64,000 bases of DNA from CAVSUZ01 sp963795415 (GTDB lineage: Bacteria > Pseudomonadota > Alphaproteobacteria > Acetobacterales > Acetobacteraceae), in contig CAWCHQ010000002.1 in the NCBI GenBank assembly GCA_963795415.1, forward strand, positions 806,001 to 870,000. The letters are read 5' to 3'. Positions 8,487 to 17,883 of this stretch are shown one piece after another. Position numbers and translations under genes: made by a program. Under the pieces are notes generated by a model. It saw only the letters and a program-made list of their open reading frames with translations, searched no databases and was not told the DNA's origin. How positions within the stretch are numbered: the stretch's first letter is position 1; each line of letters begins with the position of its first letter.

Positions 8487-9548
8487 TCATTTGCCGAGGT
8501 TCTTGTCGAACCAGACGGCGATTTCGGTGATGGCGAAGTGGTCCTCCGGGATGCGATCGTCCCAGTAGAACTGCGCGTGGGCCTGGCTTCCGAAGACCTG
8601 CAGGCGGGTTTCAACTCCGGCCTCCCGCAGTTTCTGGTTGGTGCGCACTGTGTTGCTGAGGAGCAGGTCGCGGGTGCCGCTGGTCAGGATTGTGGCTGGG
8701 AAACCGTGCATGTCGCCGTAGATGGGCGACAGCATCGGATCGGCGAGATCGTGACCGTGCGCGTAGAATTTGGTGGCCGCGTCGCAGAAGCCGTCGGGCG
8801 AGACCAGCACGTTATCGACGAGCGCACTGGTCTGAAACGTGTCGCCGGCATTGGTTGAATCCGCCATGGGCGTACCCGGCGCGATGGCCCCCGGCATCGG
8901 CAGTCCGGCGGCTTTTGCCCGCAGCATCATCTCCAGCGTGAGTGCGCGGCTGGCGGAGCTGCCGAACACGCCGAGATTCCGCGGGGGCACCGTGGCGGTG
9001 GCTGCCTTGTACACAGCCATCGCGTCATCCAATGCCGCGGGGAAATAGGCTTCGGGCGGCATGCGGTAATCGACAGAGATCGTCTTGATGTGGCTGATGC
9101 CGGCGACCTGGAGCGCCTCGGGCAGCGCGGCCAAGTGCGGGCCGAGCACGTAGCAGCCACCATGCACATGGACGAGCGGGCGGTTTTGGTTCTGGGGCGG
9201 GATGTCCGCGGGGGTGAGGATTTAAACTTTGACTCCGTCGATCGTGGACGGCTCGATCGAAACGTGGAGGCGGTCGGCCATCGGCTGGACGTTGGCGGCC
9301 GTGGCTGCTTCGCGTTTCTTGACCAGTTGGGCCCAATCGTCAGGCGTGGTGGGTGGGGTGTTCCAGCCCGAGGATATCGGCCGCGCGATGACGGCCTGGA
9401 GCTGTGGGCTGACAGTGGTGGGGACCGGGATGGATTTGGCGGGAACGTCGCGCCGAGCGAGCGGGGGTGGCTGGGTTTGTGCCCGGGCGGCAGGTGCGAG
9501 CAGGAGTGCGGCGGCGGTCAGGGTGCGGATCAGGTGTGGGTGTGCCAT
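8487..9548 (-). pseudogene. Secreted alpha/beta-hydrolase (HSL-type esterase), interrupted by an in-frame stop
   Basis: The gene reads right to left. The N-terminal part starts at 9548 with a signal peptide (IRTLTAAALLLAPAARAQ). A TAA at 9222-9224 then interrupts the same frame after GVKV, and reading continues ILTPADIPPQNQNRPLVHVH and on into the oxyanion motif HGG. The body keeps GSSAS around the expected nucleophile Ser (HSL esterases usually have GxSAG) and the Asp/His region near the C-terminus (RDLLLSN, AHAQFYWD). Total length of about 353 residues fits the family. One nonsense codon separates the two halves, so it is either a recent pseudogene or a sequence error. Confidence 0.8.
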
Positions 9549-9695
9549 GGATCGTCCTTCCACCTTTTCAGGGGCCTGCCAGGGACGCGAAGCTGTTCCA
9601 TCACGCTGCGCCGACTGGCAGCATCCACGCAATATGCTGTTCGGCGGCCCGGTCATTCCAGGGAAACGGGGCTGCGAGGATTGCCGCGATGTCGG

Positions 9696-10556
9696 TCATG
9701 GCTTGCAGGACAATGTCACGAACAATCTCGCCCGCCCCTGCACCGCCCGCACCAGCCCCACGCTCTGCCCAGCCCACAGCGAAAGCGCGTCAACATCACC
9801 CTCGACATCCGGTCCGGGCGTGAACGCCGCATCCGCACCACGGGTCCGCGTGACCGGGAGGTCGCAATCCCTCGCCTTCGCCAGGGCCGCTGGCCAGGCG
9901 GAGGACAACCCGCAGCCTTCCAGTCTGCGACGGTCCGGTGGTGCATTACGCGATGCGGCGCATCAGGCCAGCCTGGTTCGAACAAATCGGCAAACAGATC
10001 AGTATCGTTTTCGCTCGCCTGCAGCAGGCGCTCGCGATGATGCGGATGGATCGAGGCTTCCTCGCTCGCCAGAAAGCGCGTGCCGATCCACGCGCCTGAC
10101 GCACCAAGCGCCATCGCCGCGGTCAATCCGCGGCCATCGGCAATGCCGCCCGCCGCGACGACGGGCGTATCGCCAACCGCATCGGCCACCGCGGGGATAA
10201 GCACCAACGAGGCGACAATTCCGCAAACATGCCCCCCGACTTCCCGGCCTTGCGACACCACGACATCGACGCCGCAACGAACCGCGCGCTTCGCTTTCGC
10301 CGCGGAGTCGATCGTGTGCAACACGGCCGCGCCGCCTGACTTCGCAGGTTCAACCAACGCCGAGGGATCGCCCCAGAAGAACGAGATCACACGCGCGCAC
10401 GCCCTCCTCCAGACAGGCTTCCAGCCTCTCCTCCTGCGGAAACTCCAGGTTCAGGTTCACGCCAAACGGCCGCGAGGTCCGGGTGCCCGTTCGACGGATC
10501 TGGTTGCGAACAACGTCAACCTTGCCCGCTAATATCCCATCGCAGGGAAGCGTAAG
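9696..10556 (-). pseudogene. Nitronate monooxygenase remnant, 5'-truncated with two frameshifts
   Basis: Minus-strand pieces in three frames together resemble a nitronate monooxygenase (2-nitropropane dioxygenase-like FMN enzyme). They are: RRTGTRTSRPFGVNLNLEFP with EERLEACLEEGVR; then ISFFWGDPSALVEPAKSGGA through the FMN/phosphate region VAAGGIADGRGLTAAMALGA; and last GDVDALSLWAGQSVGLVR. One surplus base near 10392 breaks the first junction, and a second frameshift lies near 9835. The N-terminal barrel strands are missing. No functional enzyme can be made from this copy. Confidence 0.78.
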
Positions 10557-10859
10557 TCGCGAAGCGCGCTCGCTTCGTCGCGTGAATCGGGTATCCAGAC
10601 AACAAGCGACGTATCGACTTTCAGAGAGGATAGATACTAAACCGTTATGTTCCCGCCGTATTTTCAATTCTCAACCATGCGAAATCGCCGCAGTACGGGT
10701 CGCGATTGACCGCGAGGCCAACTCTCCTGACAGCCCCCATCGTCCTCGGAGCCGTCATTGGCCTGCGCCTCGCGCCGCGCCGTGCATCCTCGTCGAGTCA
10801 CGCTGCCAATACATCTGACCCCCACTTGACCCGCCCTTCGCCCCGCGCAATCTCCCTCT

Positions 10860-11244
10860 CGCCAGACGGCCGGACGGCCGCTGCCCGCGCAAGCGGCGCA
10901 GAGGAAAGTCCGGGCTCCACGGGAACACGGTGCCGGCTAACCCCCGGCGAGGGAAACCTCAGGGAAAGTGCCACAGAAAACAAACCGCCCGCGCACGCAC
11001 CGCGTCCGCGGGCAAGGGTGAAACGGTGCGGCAAGAGCGCACCGCGCCGGTGGCAACGCAGGCGGCAGGGTAAACCCCACCGGGAGCAAGACCGAATAGG
11101 GGCGGCAGGCATCACGCCAGGGGCGTTCCCGTCCCGCCGCCCGGGTTGGTCGCGTGAGGCGTGCTGCAAGGCGCGTCCCAGAGGAATGGTCGTCCCGCAT
11201 CCCATTCGGGGGCGGACAGAACCCGGCTTACAGGCCGTCTGGCG
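10860..11244 (+). ncRNA. rnpB: RNase P RNA (class A)
   Basis: This is the catalytic RNA of RNase P, which matures tRNA 5' ends. The ends pair as helix P1: CGCCAGACGGCC at 10860-10871 with GGCCGTCTGGCG at 11233-11244. Conserved core elements are present in order: GAGGAAAGTCCGGGCTCC from 10901, then ACAGAAAACAAACCGCC near 10973. AGGGTAAACCCCACC appears further on, and the 3' CGGCTTACAGGCC precedes P1. Length of about 385 nt fits alphaproteobacterial rnpB. The gene stands alone between decayed coding genes. Confidence 0.93.
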
Positions 11245-11306
11245 CTTTCTTTGTCAACGACGCATTGCTGCAACCGCCCCGCCGCTCCACTCTACCGGAG
11301 CCCTGA

Positions 11307-11646
11307 ATGCCGCTTGTTCCAGTCGCAGGCTTGTGGGAAACGCATATTACGGTCGCCGATCTTGATCGTTCTATCCGTTTCTATCGACACCGTCGGGCTG
11401 ACGCTCGCCCACATCATTCCGGAACGGCATGTCGCGTTCTTCTGGATCGGTCAGCCCCGTCAGGCAATGGTCGGCCTGTGGAGCGTTCATACCTCGCCCA
11501 TGGCAATGAGGCTCCATTACGCCTTCCAGATCTCCCTTGCGGACGCGCAGGCGTCCATCGCAAGGCTGAAGGACGTCGGGCTGCAGCCACTCTCCGGAAC
11601 CGGCCTGCCGCTTTCCGAATGGCGGAACATGCACGCGCGGGAATAA
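11307..11646 (+). pseudogene. Glyoxalase/VOC-family gene with frameshift
   Basis: The frame starting at 11307 gives MPLVPVAGLWETHITVADLD and then RSIRFYR, the first beta-alpha-beta unit of a vicinal-oxygen-chelate protein. Homology then jumps to another frame (DTVGLTLAHIIPERHVAFFW, ending at 11646). One base appears to be missing near 11388 between FYR and DTVGL. The protein is also short at the C-terminus compared with common VOC enzymes (about 113 versus 130-150 aa), so the gene seems truncated as well. Confidence 0.7.
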
Positions 11647-12083
11647 AATGGCCGAGGCTGCCCATACCGTCCGCGGTTAAGGCCGCCATCGAAGTCCGCC
11701 CTGAAGTCTGCCTGCCTCTCCTGGTCTCTTCTGCCCGCCGGTAACCCTCGTCCAAAACGATGCCACATGGGCACTCCATGCGCCCGGCCGCCGAGGACCC
11801 ACGACCGACCATCAAGCCGCCAAACTTTGTGCCTGATAACCGTATCACGCGCGCCGGCGCGCCAGAGCACGTTCCGCTTTCGGCACGAAAACCCGGTTCG
11901 TACCAAACCCACCCACGCCAAACCGCACAAACGCGGGGGTCTACGAAACCGTGACCCACCGGCCGGGAACAGACCCACCCCCAAACTCCTCTTGACTCGG
12001 TCACGAACCGAAAAACTACACCCGGGCCTCGCCCGCCTGATTTTCGCCAAATTCTCGCCATGACAGCCCAATTCCCTTTGACG
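11647..12083. other. Leader region upstream of the dcw cluster
   Basis: Short frames on both strands show no recognisable family. The stretch separates the VOC remnant from the MraZ boxes and probably contains the dcw promoter, but I cannot pick out convincing -35/-10 boxes. Confidence 0.4.
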
Positions 12084-12117
12084 CCCATGTTTTCCCATGT
12101 TATCCCATGCCATCCCA
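12084..12117. promoter_or_regulatory. Four MraZ boxes with 10-bp spacing
   Basis: CCCA occurs at 12084, 12094, 12104 and 12114, exactly one helical turn apart. On the minus strand these are tandem TGGGN repeats separated by about 5 bases, the known recognition pattern of MraZ. They end 60 bases before the mraZ ATG, which fits autorepression of the dcw operon by MraZ. Confidence 0.85.
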
Positions 12118-12177
12118 ACCCCACACGGCGGGCCTCACCAACCTCGTGTAAGCTGATCGCGAAAGGCAGCCAGGCGG

Positions 12178-12648
12178 ATGACCCAATTCCTGGGCACCCA
12201 CCAGAACAGGCTGGATGCAAAGGGCCGGGTCTCGATACCCGCCCCCTTCCGCGCGGCCCTGCGCACCAGCGGCGAAGCCAACGGTAACGGCACCCACCTC
12301 GTGCTCCGCCCCTCCCACAAGCACCCATGCGTCGAGGCCTGGCCCACCTCCGAGTTCCAGGCGCTCGCCGCCCCCCTCGACCGCCTTGATCTTTTCAGCG
12401 AGGAACATGACGACCTCGCCTCCGCGCTGTATGCCGATGCCTACCCTGTCGAATCGGACAAGGAAGGCCGTATCGTCCTGCCGGACGCCTTGATCGCTCA
12501 CGCAGGACTTGGCGAGGCAGTCGTTTTTATGGGTTTGGGCCGCATCTTCCAGATCTGGGAACCTGAAGCCGCCGCCCGCCGCCGCGCCGAGGCACGCGAG
12601 CGGGCCCGCGCCCGCAGCCTCACCCTGCCCGGGAGCAACGCGGCATGA
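12178..12648 (+). CDS. mraZ: Transcriptional regulator MraZ
   Basis: MraZ is the DNA-binding repressor at the head of the dcw cluster. The 156-aa product shows the two AbrB-like repeats: FLGTHQNRLDAKGRVSIPAP near the N-terminus and VESDKEGRIVLPDALIAHAG from about residue 90, each with the DxKGR/DKEGR core. The C-terminus is Arg/Ala-rich (RRRAEARERARARSL). It starts 60 bases after the MraZ boxes, and its stop overlaps the rsmH ATG (ATGA). Confidence 0.95.
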   Translation: MTQFLGTHQNRLDAKGRVSIPAPFRAALRTSGEANGNGTHLVLRPSHKHPCVEAWPTSEFQALAAPLDRLDLFSEEHDDLASALYADAYPVESDKEGRIVLPDALIAHAGLGEAVVFMGLGRIFQIWEPEAAARRRAEARERARARSLTLPGSNAA

Positions 12649-13607
12649 CCAGCCACGCTCCCGTCATGCTCCGGGAAATGCTGTCCGTCCTCGCCCCGGC
12701 CGGCGGCACCTACCTGGACGGCACTTTCGGCGGCGGCGGCTACACAACGGCAATCCTCGAAGCCAGCCCCTGCACCGTCTGGGCGATCGATCGCGACCCC
12801 GAGGCCATCGCCCGCGGCGCCGCCCTCGCCCTCCGCTATCCCGGCCGGCTCCATCTACTGCACGGCCGCTTCGGCAACATGCTCGACCTCCTCGAAACCC
12901 ACGGAATCACCCTGCTCGACGGCGTGGTCCTGGATCTCGGCGTCTCCTCCTTCCAGCTCAATTCCCCCGCCCGCGGCTTCTCCTTCCGTGCCGACGGCCC
13001 GCTCGACATGCGCATGGAGGCAAGCAATAGCCCGACCGCCGCCGACCTGGTGAACACCCTCAAGGAAACCGAGCTCGCCGACCTGCTTTACCAGTTCGGC
13101 GAGGAACGCGCCTCCCGCCGCATCGCCCGCGCCATCATCCGCGCCCGCGCCGAATCCCCCATCACCACCACCACCCAGCTCGCCGCCATCATCCACCGCG
13201 TCCTTCCCCCGGATCGCTCCGGCATCGATCCCGCCACCCGCAGCTTTCAGGCCCTGCGCATCCGGGTGAACGACGAGCTCAACGAGATCGAGCGTGCCCT
13301 GGACCAGTCCGCCCGCCTTCTCGCCCCCGGCGCGCGGCTCGTCGTCGTGGCATTTCATTCCCTCGAAGACCGCCTGGTGAAGCGGTTCATGCAATCCGCC
13401 GCCGGCCGCGTCGCCGCTCCCTCCCGCCATGACCCTCGCGGTCTGGCCGCCGCCGGCCCGCCTCCGGACTTTCGCCTCATCACTCCCCACGCAGTCCGCC
13501 CCGGCGCGGATGAAACCGCCACCAACCCCCGCGCCCGCAGCGCCCGCCTCCGCGCGATCGAGCGTCTCCCATCCCCCCAAAGCGGCAATCAGGGCAGCAT
13601 CCGATGA
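12645..13607 (+). CDS. rsmH: 16S rRNA (cytosine1402-N4)-methyltransferase RsmH
   Basis: RsmH methylates C1402 in the decoding centre of 16S rRNA using SAM. The 320-aa protein starts MTSHAPVMLREMLSVLAPAG, carries the SAM-binding stretch GTYLDGTFGGGGYTTAIL and has the family block GVVLDLGVSSFQLNSPARGF. Later VVVAFHSLEDRLVKRFMQ is the conserved C-terminal motif. It overlaps mraZ by 4 bases and ftsL by 4 bases, so it is coupled within the dcw operon. Confidence 0.96.
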   Translation: MTSHAPVMLREMLSVLAPAGGTYLDGTFGGGGYTTAILEASPCTVWAIDRDPEAIARGAALALRYPGRLHLLHGRFGNMLDLLETHGITLLDGVVLDLGVSSFQLNSPARGFSFRADGPLDMRMEASNSPTAADLVNTLKETELADLLYQFGEERASRRIARAIIRARAESPITTTTQLAAIIHRVLPPDRSGIDPATRSFQALRIRVNDELNEIERALDQSARLLAPGARLVVVAFHSLEDRLVKRFMQSAAGRVAAPSRHDPRGLAAAGPPPDFRLITPHAVRPGADETATNPRARSARLRAIERLPSPQSGNQGSIR

Positions 13608-14383
13608 TCCGCCCGATCACCTGTGTGGGCTTCCTCATGGCCTGCGTCTCGGGCCTCTATCTTTATCAGGCCAAGCACCGCGTGAACCTGATTGACCAGC
13701 AGATCGAAAAGACCGTCCACCAGACCGACACTGCCCGCGAGCAGATCCGTCTGCTCCACGCCGAATGGACGCTGCTGAACCAGCCCGACCGGCTGCAAAA
13801 ACTCGCCGGGCAGTTCCTTTCGCTGCAACCGACCAACCCTGCCCAGTTCACCTCCATGGCCGAGCTGGACAACCGCCTTCCGCCCATCCCGCCAGAGCCG
13901 CCGCCAGCCCAGCCGGAAGCAAATCCCCGCTCGGTCCCGGTGGCCGAGGCAGCGCCGCCCCAGGCCGCCGAAAGCCCCCCCGCGTCCGCGCCCGTCGCAA
14001 CGGCGGCTGCCCCTTCCAAGCCGGAGCAGGCCCCCAAGCCGGAGCAGGCGACAATCCCCAAGCCGGAACAGGTGGCGGCGCGGCCGGCCGCACCCAGGCC
14101 GGTTGAGCACCCGCACCCATTACCCGAGCCTAAGCCATATCACCCCGTCGAGCTGGCCGCCGCCCCGCACCCCACGCCCACGGTTTTGCGCGTCCACGTG
14201 ATCCCCGCCGCTGCCCCGCGGCCATACTGGCAGCGCTCGCCGCTGCCTCAGACCGTGCCCGCCCCCGCATATCCGGCGACTCCGGCCGCCATCGGCTCAC
14301 TGCTCGGCATGGCCCAGCCCCGGCCCGGTACCATCGGCCCACCCCCGCCCGTGCCGATGACCGGCTGGGCCAACGGGAATTGA
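13604..14383 (+). CDS. ftsL: Cell division protein FtsL with long Pro/Ala-rich tail
   Basis: FtsL is a bitopic divisome protein. The product starts MIRPITCVGFLMACVSGLYLYQ, a single membrane segment. A coiled-coil region follows (NLIDQQIEKTVHQTDTAREQ), then the conserved WTLLNQPDRLQKLA. From about residue 90 to 259 it has a long Pro/Ala/Glu-rich tail with repeated KPEQ units, which makes it far longer than typical FtsL (about 100-130 aa). Position between rsmH and ftsI is diagnostic. The tail is presumably periplasmic and disordered. Confidence 0.88.
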   Translation: MIRPITCVGFLMACVSGLYLYQAKHRVNLIDQQIEKTVHQTDTAREQIRLLHAEWTLLNQPDRLQKLAGQFLSLQPTNPAQFTSMAELDNRLPPIPPEPPPAQPEANPRSVPVAEAAPPQAAESPPASAPVATAAAPSKPEQAPKPEQATIPKPEQVAARPAAPRPVEHPHPLPEPKPYHPVELAAAPHPTPTVLRVHVIPAAAPRPYWQRSPLPQTVPAPAYPATPAAIGSLLGMAQPRPGTIGPPPPVPMTGWANGN

Positions 14384-14387
14384 TCCG

Positions 14388-16379
14388 GTGAGCGACCAGC
14401 CTCCTCCCCCGTCACGGTTGCCTCGCGGCCGAGGCAATCGCGCGACCCCCTCGCGACGCAAGGGCGCCGCGGCCGCCGATGCCGTGCCCCGCATGGAGAC
14501 CGTCCGGGTCACCGCCCCGGACCTCGATCGCCGCGCCGCCCTGGAAACCACCCGCTCGCGCCTGGTGCTCACCGCCGCCGGCTTCCTCGTCCTGTTCCTC
14601 GCCGTCGTGCTGAAACTGGCTGATGCAACCGTGATCCAGCCGCTCAAACCGCACCGGCCCGAGCATCCGGTCGCCGCCCTGGTCAAAGACCCGCAACTGA
14701 ACGACGCCGACAACCTTGCCCAAAGGGCCACGGTTACCGACCGCAACGGCCAGATCCTCGCCGTTTCCCTGCCCACCGCTGCCCTGTTCGCCGACCCGCG
14801 CCAAGTGGTCGATCCGCCACTGATCACCGCCAAGCTGAAACAGGTCCTGCCCGATCTGGACGAAGCCGCCGTCACCCGCCGCCTCAGCGAAGCCGGCAAG
14901 CAGTTCGTCTTTCTCGCCCGCCGCATCACCCCGCAACAGGAAATCGAGATCAACAATCTCGGAATCCCGGGCATCGACTTCCAGCCGACCGAGGAACGTC
15001 ACTATCCGATGAAAAACGTCGCCGCCCATGTGCTCGGGGGCGTCGATATCGACGAACGCGGTGTGGCCGGCGTGGAGAAGTGGTTCGACAAGCGATTGAT
15101 GAGCAACCCCAACCAGCTCCGGTTATCCCTCGATGTGCGGGTCCAGGCCGTCGTGCGCGATGCGCTGCAATCGGCGATCGATGAATTCAAGGCCCAGGGC
15201 GGTGCAGCCGTCGTCATGGACGCCAATACCGGCGAGGTGCTGGCCATGGTCAGCCTGCCGGATTACGACGCCAACGATTTCGGCCAAGCCGACCCGGATG
15301 CGCAATTCAACCGCGCGGTCAGCGGCGCCTACGAACCCGGCAGCACCTTCAAGCTGCAGACGGCCGCCATGGCCTTCGACGACGGGGTCATCCACGTCTG
15401 GGATACGTTCGACACCGTCCACCCGATCCATATCGGCCGCTACACCATCACCGACTTCGAGCCGGCGCCGCACAATTACGAAGTTCCGGAGGTCATCGCC
15501 TATTCATCGAATATCGGCGCTTCGCACATCGCCGTCCTGGTCGGTGGCGAGCGGCAGCGCGCCTGGCTCAAAAAGCTCGGCTTCTTCGCCCGCTCGCCCA
15601 TCCAGCTGCCGGAATCCGCGCCGCCCATCGTACAGCCCGCCAAAAGCTGGGCACTCGCCACCATCATGACCGTCTCCTTCGGCAACGGCATCGCCGTCAC
15701 CCCGATGCAGCTGATGGCCGGCACCGACGCGATCGTGGACGGCGGCATCTTCCATGCACCCACCTTGCTGGCGTTGCAGCCAGGCCAGGGAGTCCCGGGT
15801 GAGCGCGTGATGCAGCCGGAAACCTCCGAGGTCATGCGCAAGCTGATGCGCCTTGTGGTCACCGCCGGCACCGGCACGCCCGCCAAAGTGCCCGGCTATC
15901 TCGTCGGGGCGAAGACCGGCACCTCGCAGAAAGTCGGGCATCACGGCTACAAGCAGCACGAAAACCTCAGCTCGATGATCGCCGCCTTCCCGATCAACGA
16001 CCCCCGCTACATGGTTTACGCCATGCTGGACGCGCCGCACGCCGATGCCTCCACGCATGGCTTCACCACCGGCGGCTGGACCGCCGGCCCGGTGGTGCGC
16101 ACTGTCATCGCCCGCGTCGCTCCGATGCTCGGCCTTCTGCCCGCCTCACCCGAGGAGCTGCAAGCCGAGGAAGCGCAAGTCGCGATCCCGCTCCGCCCAG
16201 CCCGTCCGCCGGGTGCCCCAGTCGTCGCCACGGCCGAGCCCAAACCAACCCGCCCCGCCCTCATCCCCGCGGTCATGCCGCCCCGCGCCGTCGAGCGTGC
16301 ATGGCAGCACCAGGCGGAGGAGCCGCCTCCTCCGCTCATCCGTGCCGCCGCGGAGACCCCGATCGTTGTCGGACGCTGA
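14388..16379 (+). CDS. ftsI: Peptidoglycan transpeptidase FtsI (PBP3)
   Basis: FtsI is the septal DD-transpeptidase. The 663-aa protein has a Pro/Arg-rich cytoplasmic N-terminus, one membrane helix (LVLTAAGFLVLFLAVVLKL), a pedestal domain and the transpeptidase domain. The three penicillin-binding motifs are visible: STFK at about residue 319 (Ser nucleophile), SSN at about 373 and KTGTS at about 509. The start is GTG at 14388, 4 bases after the ftsL stop. The C-terminal tail after about residue 585 is Pro/Ala-rich. The next gene, murE, starts 4 bases later. Confidence 0.96.
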   Translation: MSDQPPPPSRLPRGRGNRATPSRRKGAAAADAVPRMETVRVTAPDLDRRAALETTRSRLVLTAAGFLVLFLAVVLKLADATVIQPLKPHRPEHPVAALVKDPQLNDADNLAQRATVTDRNGQILAVSLPTAALFADPRQVVDPPLITAKLKQVLPDLDEAAVTRRLSEAGKQFVFLARRITPQQEIEINNLGIPGIDFQPTEERHYPMKNVAAHVLGGVDIDERGVAGVEKWFDKRLMSNPNQLRLSLDVRVQAVVRDALQSAIDEFKAQGGAAVVMDANTGEVLAMVSLPDYDANDFGQADPDAQFNRAVSGAYEPGSTFKLQTAAMAFDDGVIHVWDTFDTVHPIHIGRYTITDFEPAPHNYEVPEVIAYSSNIGASHIAVLVGGERQRAWLKKLGFFARSPIQLPESAPPIVQPAKSWALATIMTVSFGNGIAVTPMQLMAGTDAIVDGGIFHAPTLLALQPGQGVPGERVMQPETSEVMRKLMRLVVTAGTGTPAKVPGYLVGAKTGTSQKVGHHGYKQHENLSSMIAAFPINDPRYMVYAMLDAPHADASTHGFTTGGWTAGPVVRTVIARVAPMLGLLPASPEELQAEEAQVAIPLRPARPPGAPVVATAEPKPTRPALIPAVMPPRAVERAWQHQAEEPPPPLIRAAAETPIVVGR

Positions 16380-16383
16380 CGCC

Positions 16384-17883
16384 ATGCGTGTCGCTGCCCC
16401 AAATATTGCATCAGACATCGTATCGGACATTGCGCCTGCGCTCGCCGGGACGAACCTGACGGGCGTCACCGCCGACAGCCGGCGCGTATCGCAAGGCGTG
16501 CTGTTTGCGGCGATCCCCGGCGCCAGGACCGATGGCCGCCGCTTCATTGCCGAGGCCGTGGCGCGGGGAGCCGCCGCAATCCTTGCCCCGCCTGGAACAC
16601 CGTGGCCCCCCGGTGTCCCGCCTCGCCCGTTGATCGAGGATCCCCAGCCCCGCCGCCGTCTCGCCCAGCTCGCGGCGCTGCTGGCCGGCCCGCAGCCGGC
16701 CACGCTGGTCGCCGTCACCGGCACCAACGGCAAAACCAGCACGGTCGAATTCCTGCGCCAGCTCTGGACCGCCAACGGCCGCAAAGCGGCCAGCCTCGGC
16801 ACGCTCGGGCTCGTCACTTCTCCCGTCATGGCCGGGCCTGACCCGGCCATCTCCACACCGGCGGGCCAAAGCGCCTCCATGACCACCCCCGACCCGGTCG
16901 ATCTCGCCTGCACTCTCGCGCGCCTCGCGCGCGCTGGCGTCCAGCACGCCGCCTTGGAGGCGTCCTCCCACGGCCTCGACCAGTTCCGCCTAGACGGCAT
17001 GCATCTCGCAGCGGCTGCCTTCACGAATCTGACCCGCGACCATCTCGACTATCACGGGACGATGGCGGCTTACCGCGAGGCCAAGCTGCGCCTGTTCAAG
17101 GAACTATTGCCGTCCGGCGCCCCGGCCGTCGCCAGCTCCGACATGGACCCTGAAACACTGGCGGCCTTGCGCGAGACCGCCGCAAGCCGCCATCTCGCGC
17201 TCCGAACCGTCGGGACAGCCGGAGACTTCCTCAAGCTCCTCGCCGTCACTCCCCGCCCGGATGGGCAGGACATCCAGGTCAGGTCCGGCGGCGCGAAGCG
17301 GACGATCCCGCTCGCCCTTCCCGGCCGCTTCCAGGCCGAGAACGCACTGATGGCCGCTTCCCTGGCCATGGCGCTCGGCGATGGCGGCGCGCTTGAGCGG
17401 CTGCCCACGCTGACCGGCGTCCGTGGCCGCCTGGAACTCGCCGCTCGCCTGCCCAACGGCGCCGCGGCGTACGTGGACTACGCCCACACGCCCGACGCGC
17501 TGGAGCGGCTGCTCACCGCCCTGCGTCCCCATACCTCCGGCCGCCTGGTCGTGGTCTTCGGCGCCGGCGGCGACCGCGATCCCGGCAAGCGCCCCATGAT
17601 GGGCGCCGCAACCGGCCGCCTTGCCGATGTGGCCATCGTCACCGACGACAATCCCCGCTCCGAGGACCCCGCCGCAATCCGCGCTGCGGTCCTGACGACC
17701 TGCCCCGGCGGGATCGAGATCGGCGGCCGCGCACGCGCGATCGAGGCAGGACTGACCATGCTGCGGCCTGGCGACGTGCTTGCGGTGGCCGGAAAGGGCC
17801 ACGAGCAGGGACAGACGGTCGGCAGAGAGGTGCTGCCGTTTGATGACGTGAGCGTGGTTCGCCGGCTGGCAGGTGTGACATGA
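16384..17883 (+). CDS. murE: UDP-MurNAc-tripeptide synthetase MurE (meso-DAP-adding)
   Basis: MurE adds the third residue of the stem peptide in the cytoplasm. The product (499 aa from ATG 16384) has the ATP-binding VAVTGTNGKTSTVEFLRQL, EASSHGLDQFRLDG and the C-terminal DDNPRSEDP, whose DNPR motif marks meso-diaminopimelate specificity. Residues about 147-156 (VMAGPDPAIS) are translated from a palindromic repeat at 16824-16853 between LGTLG and the conserved TTPDP. The frame stays open, so the insertion is tolerated or at least in frame. The stop overlaps murF by 4 bases. Confidence 0.95.
   Translation: MRVAAPNIASDIVSDIAPALAGTNLTGVTADSRRVSQGVLFAAIPGARTDGRRFIAEAVARGAAAILAPPGTPWPPGVPPRPLIEDPQPRRRLAQLAALLAGPQPATLVAVTGTNGKTSTVEFLRQLWTANGRKAASLGTLGLVTSPVMAGPDPAISTPAGQSASMTTPDPVDLACTLARLARAGVQHAALEASSHGLDQFRLDGMHLAAAAFTNLTRDHLDYHGTMAAYREAKLRLFKELLPSGAPAVASSDMDPETLAALRETAASRHLALRTVGTAGDFLKLLAVTPRPDGQDIQVRSGGAKRTIPLALPGRFQAENALMAASLAMALGDGGALERLPTLTGVRGRLELAARLPNGAAAYVDYAHTPDALERLLTALRPHTSGRLVVVFGAGGDRDPGKRPMMGAATGRLADVAIVTDDNPRSEDPAAIRAAVLTTCPGGIEIGGRARAIEAGLTMLRPGDVLAVAGKGHEQGQTVGREVLPFDDVSVVRRLAGVT
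16824..16853. repeat. Palindromic repeat translated inside murE
   Basis: Arms ATGGCCGGG (16828-16836) and CCCGGCCAT (16842-16850) flank a 5-base loop, preceded by CGTC. Near-identical copies lie inside murD (20792-20820) and between ftsA and ftsZ (30599-30626), with a partial copy in the cpaC leader (about 1166-1188). Confidence 0.85.
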
